64,000 bases of DNA, from the NCBI GenBank assembly GCA_933207985.1, contig OW240921.1:89914986-89978985 (forward strand), in the 5' to 3' direction. The notes below the pieces were generated by a model that saw only the letters and a program-made list of their open reading frames with translations, was not told the origin of the DNA and ran no database searches. The position numbers and the translations under genes are program-made. The stretch is from Pelobates cultripes. Its lineage: Eukaryota > Chordata > Amphibia > Anura > Pelobatidae. Shown one piece after another: positions 10,428 to 20,800 of this stretch; position 1 is the stretch's first letter; every line of letters begins with the position of its first letter.

Positions 10428-12552
10428 AAAGGAATGGGCAGTGTTAGTTTGGAGTTGCCCTTTAAAGGAAAACTATAGTGCTACAAAAACAAAGTTGTTT
10501 TCCTCGCACTTAAGCTCCATTTAGTGCCCCCCTTCCTTGCGACCCACCCCCCTTCCTTGCGACCCACCCCCCTCCCTCCTCTGCAGAAGTGTTAAAAACC
10601 CCTTCTGTCACTTATCTGATTTCAGCACCGATGTCCTTTTGGTGCTGTATCAAACCCTGCCTATGCTCCTTCTCCGACCAAGGTTAGTAGGCGGAGGGAC
10701 CTAATGTGCATGCGTGCCGATAGCTGTGCTTGCATTAGGACTTTCCCCATTGTCCTAATGCTTTCCTATGGGTTTTTGGTGATGCTGGATGGCCTCATGC
10801 ATAGCATGAGGACGGCCAACGTCTGTTAGCCAACCAAAAGTTGCCTAACCACCTGGAAGTCCCCCTAGTGGCTGTCTGGTAGACAGCCACTAGAGGTGGA
10901 GCTCACCCTGCAATATAATTTATACAGTTTCTCAAAAACTGCAATAATTACAGTTGCAGGGTTAAGGGGCCTAGGACACTGCACTCAATGAGCTGAACCC
11001 AGTCCTCAGGGACCACCAACACTCCAGGATTTATGTATTTCCCTGTTTTATTCCAATGGAGATGCTGACAAAACCTAAACTGTTGGCGGTCCCTGAGGGC
11101 TGGGTTTGGGAACACTGGTCTATAGTGTCCCTTTATACCTGAGTCAAAAAATGAGTCCTACTCCAACAATTCACCTTGTTGCTCTCAGCTGAATGGTAAA
11201 ATCTCTAATCTGACAAGAAGGGGTATTTTTCTAAACCCCTACACACTTATTAAAGGACCACTATAGTGCCAGGAAAACATACTCGTTTTCCTGGCACTAT
11301 AGTGCCCTGAGGGTGCCCCCACCCTCAGGGTCCCCCTCCCGCCCGGCTCTGGAAGGGGGAAAGGGGTTAAAACTTACCTTTTTTCCAGCGCTGGAGAGCT
11401 CCTCCTCCTCCTCCTGGGCTGAATGCGCACGCGCGGCAAGAGCTGCAAGCATTCAGCCGGTCTCATAGGAAAGCATTTACAATGCTTTCCTATGGACGCT
11501 GGCTCTCACTGTGATTTTCACAGTGAGAAGCACGCAAGCGCCTCTAGTGGCTGTCAATGAGACATCCACTAGAGGATTAGGGGGAAGGCTTAACCCATTC
11601 ATAATTATAGCAGTTTCTCTGAAACTGCTATAATTATGAAAAAATGGGTTAACCCTAGAAGGACCTGGCACCCAGACCACTTCATTAAGCTGAAGTGGTC
11701 TGGGTGCCTAGAGTAGTCCTTTAACCCTGAATGGGGTGGGTGGCAGCACTGTAGCATGGCTGTGTAATACAAAAGCTAATACCAACATACAGAATTAAGT
11801 TTTGTGCTCAAACTCCCACTACTCTGGGTCAGCAGCAATGAGTATAGTACACATCAGCCACTACATAAATTAAAAACCAAAGGGGGGAAAATCGCAACTC
11901 CCTACGCACATTTAAATTACTGGAGGCTTTTTAGTATCACTCCAATGCCCATTCAAGTGAGTTTGCCTTGACGTGACAGGTAAGATTACACGTTAATAAT
12001 GGCCATTGGAGTGATGTTAAAAAAAATCTTCATATTGGTACAGTTACATGTGCTAAAGTTAATTACTAGAAGATTTCAGGGAGCTCAGAGATGGTAGGGG
12101 AACATGTTATGAGACAGTAATAAAGTATGTTTTCTTCATTTACTGTGTAAATATCTTTGAAATCGCTTAATCTTGAAATTATTTTTTTCCTCACTCAGAT
12201 AACAATGAAGATGGTACCGAAGATGCTTTCACCTCTAGTGAAAGACTGGGCTCCCAAAGCATTTGTTGTTTCATTTAAACTAGAGACAGATACTTCTATC
12301 TTATTGGAGAGAGCCCATAAAGCCCTTGCAACATATCGGCATCAGGCAGTTGTAGCGAATGTCTTAGACACGCTTCGGTCCTCTGTTGTAATTGTAACTA
12401 ATACAGCAGAGACTAAACTCACCGTGTCGAAGGAAGAAGACAGTCTGGGAGTGGAAATCGAAGAAAAAATAATAAGCGATTTAACGTCACGTCACACTAA
12501 TTTTATAGAAGGACAATTCAATGAGCTGAACTCTACTACTCAAGCCATTTAG
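7117..12552 (+). CDS. PPCS: PPCS, phosphopantothenate-cysteine ligase (complete, 3 exons)
   Basis: Exons 7117-7696, 8606-8709 and 12199-12552 join in phase (1, then 0) and encode 345 residues; human PPCS has 311. The enzyme makes 4'-phosphopantothenoyl-cysteine from 4'-phosphopantothenate, cysteine and ATP, the second step of coenzyme A synthesis, in the cytosol. Visible signatures are [10 protein letters not shown] (45-54), [13 protein letters not shown] (58-70, with R59 and N63 at the known active-site positions R55 and N59), [11 protein letters not shown] (199-209, with A203, A204 and D207), [12 protein letters not shown], and [17 protein letters not shown] at the start of exon 3. The extra length is a Pro/Ala-rich insertion in exon 1, near residues 108-145. 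The ATG at 7117 is chosen; an upstream in-frame TTG at 7102 is not a vertebrate start. Donors are G|GTGGGT and CAG|GTAATC. Confidence 0.97.
7740..8580. other. PPCS intron 1
   Basis: AT-rich intron with repeat-like fragments. One near 8350-8410 has the TTTCACCACG and GTGAAACGC motifs seen in amphibian retroposon tails. No gene. Confidence 0.4.
8606..8709 (+). CDS. PPCS: PPCS exon 2
   Basis: The acceptor is CTATATTTCAG. It encodes the nucleotide-binding [11 protein letters not shown] strand-loop and [11 protein letters not shown], ending at CAG|GTAATC. Minus-strand open frames over it are shadows. Confidence 0.96.
8863..10262 (+). mobile_element. L1-like LINE, internally deleted
   Basis: It starts GGGGCGGAGCCTGGCAGC, like the LINE starts at 62262 and (inverted) 48550. 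It runs through a GC-rich 5' part with short broken frames and ends in an AT-rich tail with AATAAAGAATT and an A-run. It lies in PPCS intron 2 in the sense direction. No intact ORF1 or reverse transcriptase remains. Confidence 0.65.
10374..10424. repeat. (TA)n microsatellite
   Basis: About 25 uninterrupted TA dinucleotides. Confidence 0.95.
10462..11135. mobile_element. T2-like MITE carrying a second inserted MITE
   Basis: The left end is TTAAAGGAAAACTATAGTG; the right end is CTATAGTGTCCCTTTA with the TTAA mutated. Inside, about 10990-11115, is a foldback with ends AACCCAGTCCTCAGGGACC and GGTCCCTGAGGGCTGGGTT, a pattern of hAT-type MITEs. It lies in PPCS intron 2. Confidence 0.65.
11250..11724. 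mobile_element. T2-like MITE, full length
   Basis: TTAAAGGACCACTATAG at the left and TAGAGTAGTCCTTTAA at the right, with TTAA at both borders. It has internal hairpins at both ends and a central one around GCAGTTTCTCTGAAACTGC. It is a close relative of 40856-41282. It lies in PPCS intron 2. Confidence 0.85.
12199..12552 (+). CDS. PPCS: PPCS exon 3 (terminal)
   Basis: It begins ATAACAATGAAGATG after CCTCACTCAG and ends TAG. It encodes 117 residues, including [19 protein letters not shown] and the C-terminal VEIEEKI helix. A possible poly(A) signal, ATTAAA, lies at 12735-12740. Confidence 0.96.
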   Translation: MTMKMVPKMLSPLVKDWAPKAFVVSFKLETDTSILLERAHKALATYRHQAVVANVLDTLRSSVVIVTNTAETKLTVSKEEDSLGVEIEEKIISDLTSRHTNFIEGQFNELNSTTQAI

Positions 12553-12889
12553 ATTTATTAAAGAATGCGATACAATGTATTCATACTAATAATACTGGTC
12601 AATATACTATACTGTCTAATGCTCTATACATTGATCTAGACATGTCGTCTGCTACTACAAAGCATGCTTGATTACCCATAATTCCGCTATCGCCCGCTTA
12701 TTTCATTCTGTTGCATTTCTATTTAGTTCCAAAGATTAAAATCATATACTAGTGCCTCGGCTCTGAAGCACACAATTACACGTTGGCTGCCCTGACAGCA
12801 GTGAACAATATTCAGCATAATAGGACAACGGTTTATGACGATAAAAAACTTAGTTTGGGTAATGTTTAATTGAAAATAGGAATGATACA

Positions 12890-13248
12890 TTAAAGGAGCA
12901 CTATAGGGTCAGGAACACAAACATGTATTCCTGATCCTCTAGTGCTAAACCCTCCATTTAGGTGGCTTTCGCCCATAGGGAAAGCATTCTATTGGCTGAA
13001 ATCGGCAAGGGGGCGGGGCCAAATGACATTTTAGCTAATCAGACGCAGAACGGCAGTGCTGCCTACTGTGCAGCCCTGAGCCAGGAAGCTCCTCCAGTGG
13101 CCACTTGGAGGTGTCCCTAGGGCAATGTAACACTGCCTTTTCTCTGGAAAGGCAGTGCTTGCATGAAAATGCCTAGAGGATATGATTATACTAACCAGAA
13201 CAACTATATTAAGCTGTAGTTGTTCTGGTGACTATAGTGTCCCTTTAA
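12890..13248. mobile_element. T2-like MITE, full length
   Basis: TTAAAGGAGCACTATAGG at the left and CTATAGTGTCCCTTTAA at the right. It lies just downstream of PPCS exon 3. Confidence 0.85.
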
Positions 13249-13911
13249 ATCAGGGAATTAATCTTTAGTTGTGGAATGCAGGAGATTGGCATGTATAATA
13301 ATGATTCATGTTTATTTAGGTGGAAGTAAAATTATAGAACTACCTAAAATACTACAAAACCGGGATGTCCAACAGGTAGATCTCCAGCTGCTGTTAACTA
13401 AAACTTACATGATGATTTTTATAGCAGTTTTATTCCTGTGGATTTTGAAGGCTCACCCTATTGCTACATTTAGTTACTAAAGTATTGCATTTTCCCAGGT
13501 AGCTAGTGTAGTTGATTTCCTAAGAATAGAGAAGCCTTTGATTGGTCAATTTTTAACAAGCTCCAGAAGAGAGAGGTGGGTGGGTTGCAAGGAAGGAGGG
13601 AGGGGAGACACTATATTCCCCTTGATTGGAATATTCAGAGAGCACTGATGACAGAAGATATTTTTGCACAGGATTGATATTTGGCCGTACGGAACAGTGT
13701 TTTGAGCTGCCAAAGTCACGTGTACCGGAATGCAACTACTATCTCTGTATGTGCAGCATTTCAAGCAGAAACTCCAGGACCACCTCTGAAAGCAGATATA
13801 GTCATGTACGTTGGAGTAACCCTTCAAATTTACGCCTGGTGAATTCCTGAGAGCTCAACGTTTAGTGAATAACTGGGTAAAAATTGTACTAGAAGGTTCA
13901 GTATGAACTGT
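13249..13911. other. PPCS-UTP3 spacer, left part
   Basis: No gene recognised. A T2-type right end, GTTGGAGTAACCCTTCAA, lies near 13811-13828. The overlapping short open frames on both strands at 13546-13850 look like repeat sequence. Confidence 0.4.
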
Positions 13912-13991
13912 TTAACCCCTTAAAGACACATGACATGTGTGACATGTCATGATTCCCTTTTATTCCAGAAGTTTGGTCCTTAAGGGGTTAA
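13912..13991. mobile_element. 80-bp palindromic TTAA MITE (copy 1)
   Basis: It starts TTAACCCCTTAAAGAC and ends GTCCTTAAGGGGTTAA. It shares its interior (ATGACATGT, CATGATTCCCTTTTATTCC) with 22752-22831 in opposite orientation. A piggyBac- or Kolobok-type non-autonomous element is likely. Confidence 0.85.
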
Positions 13992-14412
13992 AGCAGGTGT
14001 GTCCAACCCGTGGCCCATGTGCCGTCCAGGCAGTGAGGGATGAAGGGAGCCTATTACTTACTATGCTCTCTCCGCACAGCTCCATCGGACGCCCTGCAGT
14101 GAGTCGGCAGCTGGGCTATGACATTATCCCAGCATCGGCATCACTGATGAGCATGTGAGGAACCTGTGCAGGAATAGCACAGTAATCCCATCACAGCAAC
14201 AACCATTGGCCACAAGGGAGAGGATCCACTGCAGCCCTCCCAGAGCAAGGCAGGCAGGCAAAGTGGACCACTTAATTACTAAATGTGTGTATGCCTGTGA
14301 TTGCGTGTATAGGTCTATAATTATGTGTATGTATGTGATTGTGTTTGTATATCTGTGATTATGTGATTGATTGTGTGTACATGTCTGTGTATAGGTCTGT
14401 AGTTATAACATA

Positions 14413-14507
14413 TGTATGTTTAGTAGATAGCTCCCCTTAATTTGGTATCCTTAAATATGGCAATCCCACATAAGTATAACAAATAAGGGAGTTATCTACT
14501 AAACAAA
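14413..14507. repeat. Foldback element
   Basis: GTTTAGTAGATAGCTCCCCT at the left pairs with AAGGGAGTTATCTACTAAAC at the right. The interior is short and AT-rich. A small TIR MITE. Confidence 0.75.
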
Positions 14508-14815
14508 TAAAAATTTAAGAAAAGGGCTTTTGAAGTTTTATTATATAAACTAATTATATTATATTTTATGTGCAGCCCAGGCCAATTCTACGCTCATTGT
14601 GGCCCGGGGAAGTCAAAAGGTTGGATACCCATGGTTTCAATTTTAAAGTGTTAAAAAACAAAACACTCTTGGCTAGTTTTACAATAATAAAGCATTGTAA
14701 CTGACCTTATCCTAAACCACATTTCAGAAATATGTTATATTAAAGTTCATCTGCCTGGGATTATCTTCAACCCTTGCCTTGTCTTTCTCGTTTTTAATTG
14801 TGTGTGTGTATATTA

Positions 14816-15107
14816 GACATGTGCAATTCGTTTTGGTCCAAATTTAAATTCGGACGAATTTCGGCAACTCGGACATTTGGATGCTTCTGAAATGTCTGAG
14901 GTGCCGAATTTTGGAAGAACCGAATTGCCAAACTGCTTTGGATTTCTGAAAAGTGGCAAAACAGGAGAGGGAGGGAAAATTAAGGTAATGACAGAAATCT
15001 AACCCTACTCCTAAACCTAGCAGGGTTAGGGTTGGGATTAGGTTAGGGGTAGGGTTGGGGTTAGGGAATTGCTAAAGTTCAGAACTTTTGCTCATGCTCA
15101 TCCCTAG
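14816..15107. repeat. Interspersed repeat with telomere-like stretch
   Basis: The borders TAGACATGTGCAATTCG and GCTCATGCTCATCCCTA are loosely inverted. Positions 15012-15068 contain degenerate TTAGGG/TTAGGGG runs on the plus strand. Confidence 0.5.
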
Positions 15108-16427
15108 TGCGTGTGTATATATAAATATATATGAGAATGAACAATTTAATAGTTGTAAGTGGATAACAGATGTTTTTACTCAGTTTAGTGTTATTTCCAG
15201 TGAATATAAATATTTACTTTAATCTACTGCTTGTTTGGGACGGTTATTATTAAAGGGTGTAAATTATCTAAGTAATAAAATAACTTTTTCTGAATTTATG
15301 GGGGGGAAGCAATTGCTTAATGGCTCTGAGCTTTTCAGCAGAAATTCCTTAGATGATGGGGTTGAATTTTGTTATATTGAGCAATTTTCCTCCTATATTT
15401 GTGTTAAATAGACTAATACGTTTCATGAGGTTCGAACAAATCAAATTCATTTTCATCTACGCCTGAGCGAACGATACACCCAGGATTTAACCATGGATTT
15501 TAATTAATCTGTTCATTAGAGAATAGATTAAAATGTATTTGATTTGTTTGCACCAGCTGGATGCATTTGTGCACAATTCTAGTGCTAAATAAAAGCCAGC
15601 TATTTAAATCATTTAGGACTAATGAATTGTGTGGACTGTCAAAACAACAAGGAATTTGCCTGGTCATGGAGGGGTTAATACGGTAAGTATATAAAAAAAT
15701 TTTTTAGCTTGCTGGAAATCCAAGGCTCCACTCCAGTTTTCAATATTACATGCGTTCCAGTAGGTTACACTGAACCTGTATTGTTCATAAATCTTCCTGT
15801 GTAATGAGATCAACAGTTGTAAACAGACAAGGGTATGATATTTAAAAAGAAGGTGCGCTGTGCCTTTAAGACAAAAAAGTGCCTCCAGTGCAATTTGTAA
15901 TAAAGTACAAAGAATTCTAAAGTGCACTAATTGTGTGTACTGGTGATAAAGTAAAAAAACTTACTTATACATACATAGTTATGTCCTCTCCACAATGACA
16001 TTTAAACATAAAAAGGAGAGAAAAAAATACTAATAGTGTAAAACCAAACCCAATTAATAATGAGTAAAATGATCACTCACAAAGATAGAGCAGAAAAAGC
16101 CTGTTCTAACTGTAACAGCTTTCAAATCAAATCACATTTATTGCACAAATACCAGCTCACTCCTCCTTCCTCCTTATACAGCAATGCTAAAATGTAGACG
16201 AGTAACAGAAAAAATATTGAGTAAAGTGGAACGTCTTGCTTTGGGATGTCTTTTATCCCAGGAGGGATTTTATTTGAAAGCTGTTCCAGTTCACTGGAGG
16301 GGGCTCTATACTCGTCTGAGTGTCTGTCACTAGGAAGCAATGTAAACACTGCCTTTTCTCTGAAAAGTCAGTGTTTACATTGAAAAGCCTGTAGGGACAG
16401 GCTATACACCAGAACCACTACATTAAG
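15108..16427. other. PPCS-UTP3 spacer, middle part
   Basis: AT-rich, no gene recognised. A truncated T2-like end with AATGTAAACACTGCC and paired ACATTG lies at 16337-16430. Confidence 0.4.
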
Positions 16428-16740
16428 CGGTGTGTGCGCGCGTGTTAGTGAGCTTGCATGTGTGTGTGTGTGCCTGCTAGTGAGCTTGCTTGCGTGTGCC
16501 TGCTAGTGAGCTTGCTTGCTTGTTTGTGTGTGTGCCTGCTAGTGAGCTTGCATGTGTGTGTGTGTGCCTGCTGGTGAGCTTGCTTGCATTTGTGTGCCTG
16601 CTAGTGAACTTACTTGCATGTGTGCCTGCTAGTGAGTGAGCTTGTTTTTATGTCAATGAGCTTATGTTTATCAGTGAGATTGTGCATCAATGAGCTTGTG
16701 TGTCAGTGAGATTGTCTGTGTCAGCATGTGAGTATGCTTA
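16428..16740. repeat. GT-rich array with TGAGCTTG units
   Basis: Degenerate repeats of GTGTGTGCCTGCTAGTGAGC. A (TA)n tract follows at 16803-16827. Confidence 0.8.
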
Positions 16741-16796
16741 CTGTATAATTAAACGTTTTACTCTGAAAGGACCAATATTTTATATTAGAAAAAAAT

Positions 16797-16828
<32 letters not shown>

Positions 16829-17800
16829 CTCAATCATCTGGGGTGGCAAGACATAGCCTTACATATTACATGCGGCAATATATGGCGCAATGACTTATGG
16901 GGCTGGCATAGATTTTTTTTCCAGGGCTGCTTTGTATCCCCAGTCCGGCCCTGGTGTGAGTCCTTCTGCACACTTTGCAGGAGGCATAATACTTTATGCA
17001 AAAACATCCCTTGCTTTATAGTTTCAGGGTGTGCATTTATTTTATTTTAAAAAATGGGCACATAAGACACTGCAGAGTTCAATGTTATATATTTGGTATA
17101 TCACTGGGTCTAAAACACCTACTTTGTAAGTAGATCCCTGTATCTCAGGATCTGGATACGAAATCCTATTTGCTGCTAATGTTTACTGGAGACTAACAGG
17201 GTTATTTACGAAATTGAGAGAGTGAATTTCAAACTGAAAGCATAGCATACTTTTAATATTTGGCTATTTCGATCTTGTAAAATACTAATCGACATATAGT
17301 GCTCTGGATAAGAGTGCTATAAAGAGGCGCTAGATTACCCACTGGTGAAAGAGGCAGTGTTAGGGACTATATGCTGAATCTGTAAGGGATGCTACATAGT
17401 GCACTAACATAACTGTCATTAATACAAGAATTGTGCTATAAAACGTGTTGACAAGAGACTTGAAAGCCGAGAAACTTGCAGATGGTGTCATTTCCTTCAA
17501 GATGGTATTTGGAACAGGTGTGACTGGCTGTGAATTCAGCAAATTCCATTCAAGTTCTGCCATGCCATTTGAAAATTTTTTTAAAAATATTTTTCTGTTT
17601 TAAAGCATTTATAGCACTAGAGTGAATTGCAACATTTGCTAGCCAACTTGTAACTATGAAATACCAACAAGGGAATCTCTTTTTGCTATTTAAGGTTTCT
17701 TCTTATTTAAAACACAGCCCATTCTTCACCTGCACCTTTCAAAGCGTTTTATATGACAACTACAAACTGAACTCTATTCCATGAAAAATAAAACAAAATG

Positions 17801-17806
17801 TTTATT
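17801..17806 (-). terminator. UTP3 poly(A) signal
   Basis: The complement of TTTATT reads AATAAA, 24 bp past the UTP3 stop codon. The predicted 3' UTR is therefore only some 45-60 nt. Confidence 0.75.
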
Positions 17807-17830
17807 ATACAATGAGGTTTATGATGAAGT

Positions 17831-20800
17831 CTATTTAAGCTTGACACTCTTCTTAACTCCAGCTCTGATTCCAGATAATTCACCGGCGTATCGGCTTTCT
17901 TCCTTACGGACTTCTCGGACCTGGATATAACAAAAAAATTTAATATCAGATATTTTCATTAAAAAAAAAAAAAAATTCTACTGCAAAAAGGATAATTTAC
18001 AAACAATAACTTAAACTTTCTTTATAATAGTTTTGCTGAGTGCCTCCTCCTCCCGTGACAGTGAGTCAAGCCGCAGAACATGGCTCTACCGCTAGCTGTA
18101 TATAGATCAATTGACTAAACAGTGAACCTAGTTGTGTATAAATCGATGGCAGCCAAAATGTTACTGCTATAAAGATTTAGGACCATTCCACGCATCCTGT
18201 GCTGGATATGCATTTATGGGATAGAAGAGACTGAATACTGGAGCATCTCTAACTGGTGTGAGAGGGTTCGACTTCCCACCTTGAATGTTTGTATCTTTAC
18301 ATGCAAATATGCATTTATTTATTTTTGGAAGCCGGTTGACGATGGAACTTTGCTAATGTGTTTGTAAATAGTATTATAGATTATAAAACGTACTTTTCTG
18401 TAACAAAACATTGAAGTGGTTCAGAAAATGAATGATTTCAATATATATATTAGGTCACACACTCTGTATTAACTGCATAGCCTTGCCTACATTATGGATC
18501 TCCCAAAAGATGGAAGAAAGAACATGACTGTAAGATAACGTGTAGGGTTTACATACCTGGCCCTTTCTGCGAATCTTGGCACGTCTGAATTTTTCTCTAT
18601 GTTTAACACGTGGGTTGCGATCAATCTTCTTTCTTTTAGGTGTAAGTCCTTTATTCTTTGCAATCTAAAATTAGCATTGGGAGGAAACAAAATATATAAA
18701 ACTTCAAATCAAGTAAAATTAGTCCTACCTCTTATTCTCCCACCTTCGTATACTAAACTACATCTCCTCCCCCAATCCACTCTCAAACGTTTTACAGTTT
18801 GCAGAAACATAGTATTTTTTTTTTTTAATACATTCTTTGACACACATTGTGCTATGCGCCAAAGTCACAGTGTATAACCGCTGCTGATTTCTTAAAGAAG
18901 TGAGTTACACAGACATGACAAATCTAGATTTACATTGCCTACATCATGTGAACATTCCTGACTTGTAATCGGCTATTATTGTGGTCACAGACACAGCAAT
19001 GCATTCAGAAGCCGGACCTGTATGCAAGAAAATTACACAGTTGAGCATGATGCAATCTCTGTGTTAATCCATTGACCATGCCATAGTGTGCTAGTGCCAT
19101 CAATCTGTTTCTTTACGGTCTCACTACATTTAGCAGCAGACGACATTTTATAGCACAGTAAATACGCTCAATAAGGTGAACATGCATTCTTCTCTTCCTC
19201 CGATTTACATTATCTTATAATATTACCTGATAAGTAATTGCTCTCTTGGCATTGGGATCCATCTCTTCTGTTGGCAAGTCATCACTACAAAGGGAAAAGA
19301 TTGTAATATATAAATAACAATGTGCATGACAACATATTAAAAGTTTATTGTTAACTGACAAGATGAGAAACAGTCCATTTAAAGGAACATGGAGCACCAA
19401 AACCACTACAGCTTATAGTAGCGCTTTTGGCGCAAAGAGACTGTTACTGCAGTCTCTGAGTCTGCATGAAGGCACAAACACTCCCAATTGAGATGAATTA
19501 GCGATGGCGATTGCATCATAAGCACAGTAGGTCCCCAATACTACTTTATGTAGAAGCAATGAAATGGTGGAGATCACCAGTAGTGGGAGGAGCAGCAGCT
19601 CAGATAGAAGGCAAGTAAAAATGATTTATTTGAATGTTACATATATATATAAAATCAGGTGGCAGAAAATTAACATTAGAAATACATGTGCTCCTTTAGT
19701 TTTCAGTCACGAGACTACACCCCATCCTCACTGAATGGACAAAAACCTGATTTTTGTTACTTACACCACGTCTTCATGTTTACGCTTTCTTTTTTCCAAC
19801 AATTTGCTTTCCATCTCTCTGTAGTATTCCAAGGCTTCTTCCTCATCCAGATCAGAGTCTTCAGAGTTTTCAACAAATGCCTTATTCTAGAAACAGAATG
19901 TAAAAGATATTCAGTGGTTTTAGAATATATGGACCATGGCAAACTGATGACCTCCTTTTAATGCATAGATTTCTAGCGGTGTGCCCATCACAGTGCATTC
20001 CAAAGACCATTAACACACACCTCTAGCGCACAATTTAATTGTAAGTTAGCATACATTTCTTAAATTAGTTCTAGGTTTGAAGGTGCATATATTTTTACAG
20101 TGATTTTACGCTCTAAAAAGTCAAAAGTGGACTTTTGAATTAAGATTATGGACGAGTCTATATTTGATATGATACAAAGGTTAATAAAAAAGAAAATGAA
20201 ATAATAAGTAAAATATTATCCTGACACAAGTTATATGGTGATATATAGTCCGTTATCATAACGGATAAACCAGGTCTCTAATTTACATCTGTACCTGCTG
20301 ATACTTTTTATTCTGGACTGCTTTAACTTGTTCTGAAGCGTGATAGCGTCCACAGCAAGCTACTAGCTTACTGTGGACGCCATAAGATTCCTAAGTGGTT
20401 AGGAATAGCTTAAGATCCTGTGTGGTTTAATACAGTATATGCAATTGTGTATGTTTAAATGTAAGTTTCAGTCAGTCATGTTCTCTAGCACACATAGAAG
20501 AATGCAGGTCCTCACCGCAGTAACTTTCTTCGCTTTTTTCCGTAAAATTGGCGGCTGATTGGTAGATTTTTCTTTAGCAGATATGATCTCTTGCACACCT
20601 CTCGTTCGAAGCCGTTGAATTTGTTCAGACAGTCGTTGATCTACAACTCCCAAATCATTTATCAGCTGCAAATAAAGAATAATAAATATTAAGTATATTT
20701 ATGTGCGCATGTATAAAAAAATTGATTGAAGTTTTAGCTCTGAGGCTGTGACAAAAAATGCTTAGCGCAGGAGTAGAAAGAAGGTAGACTGTTCTAGAAC

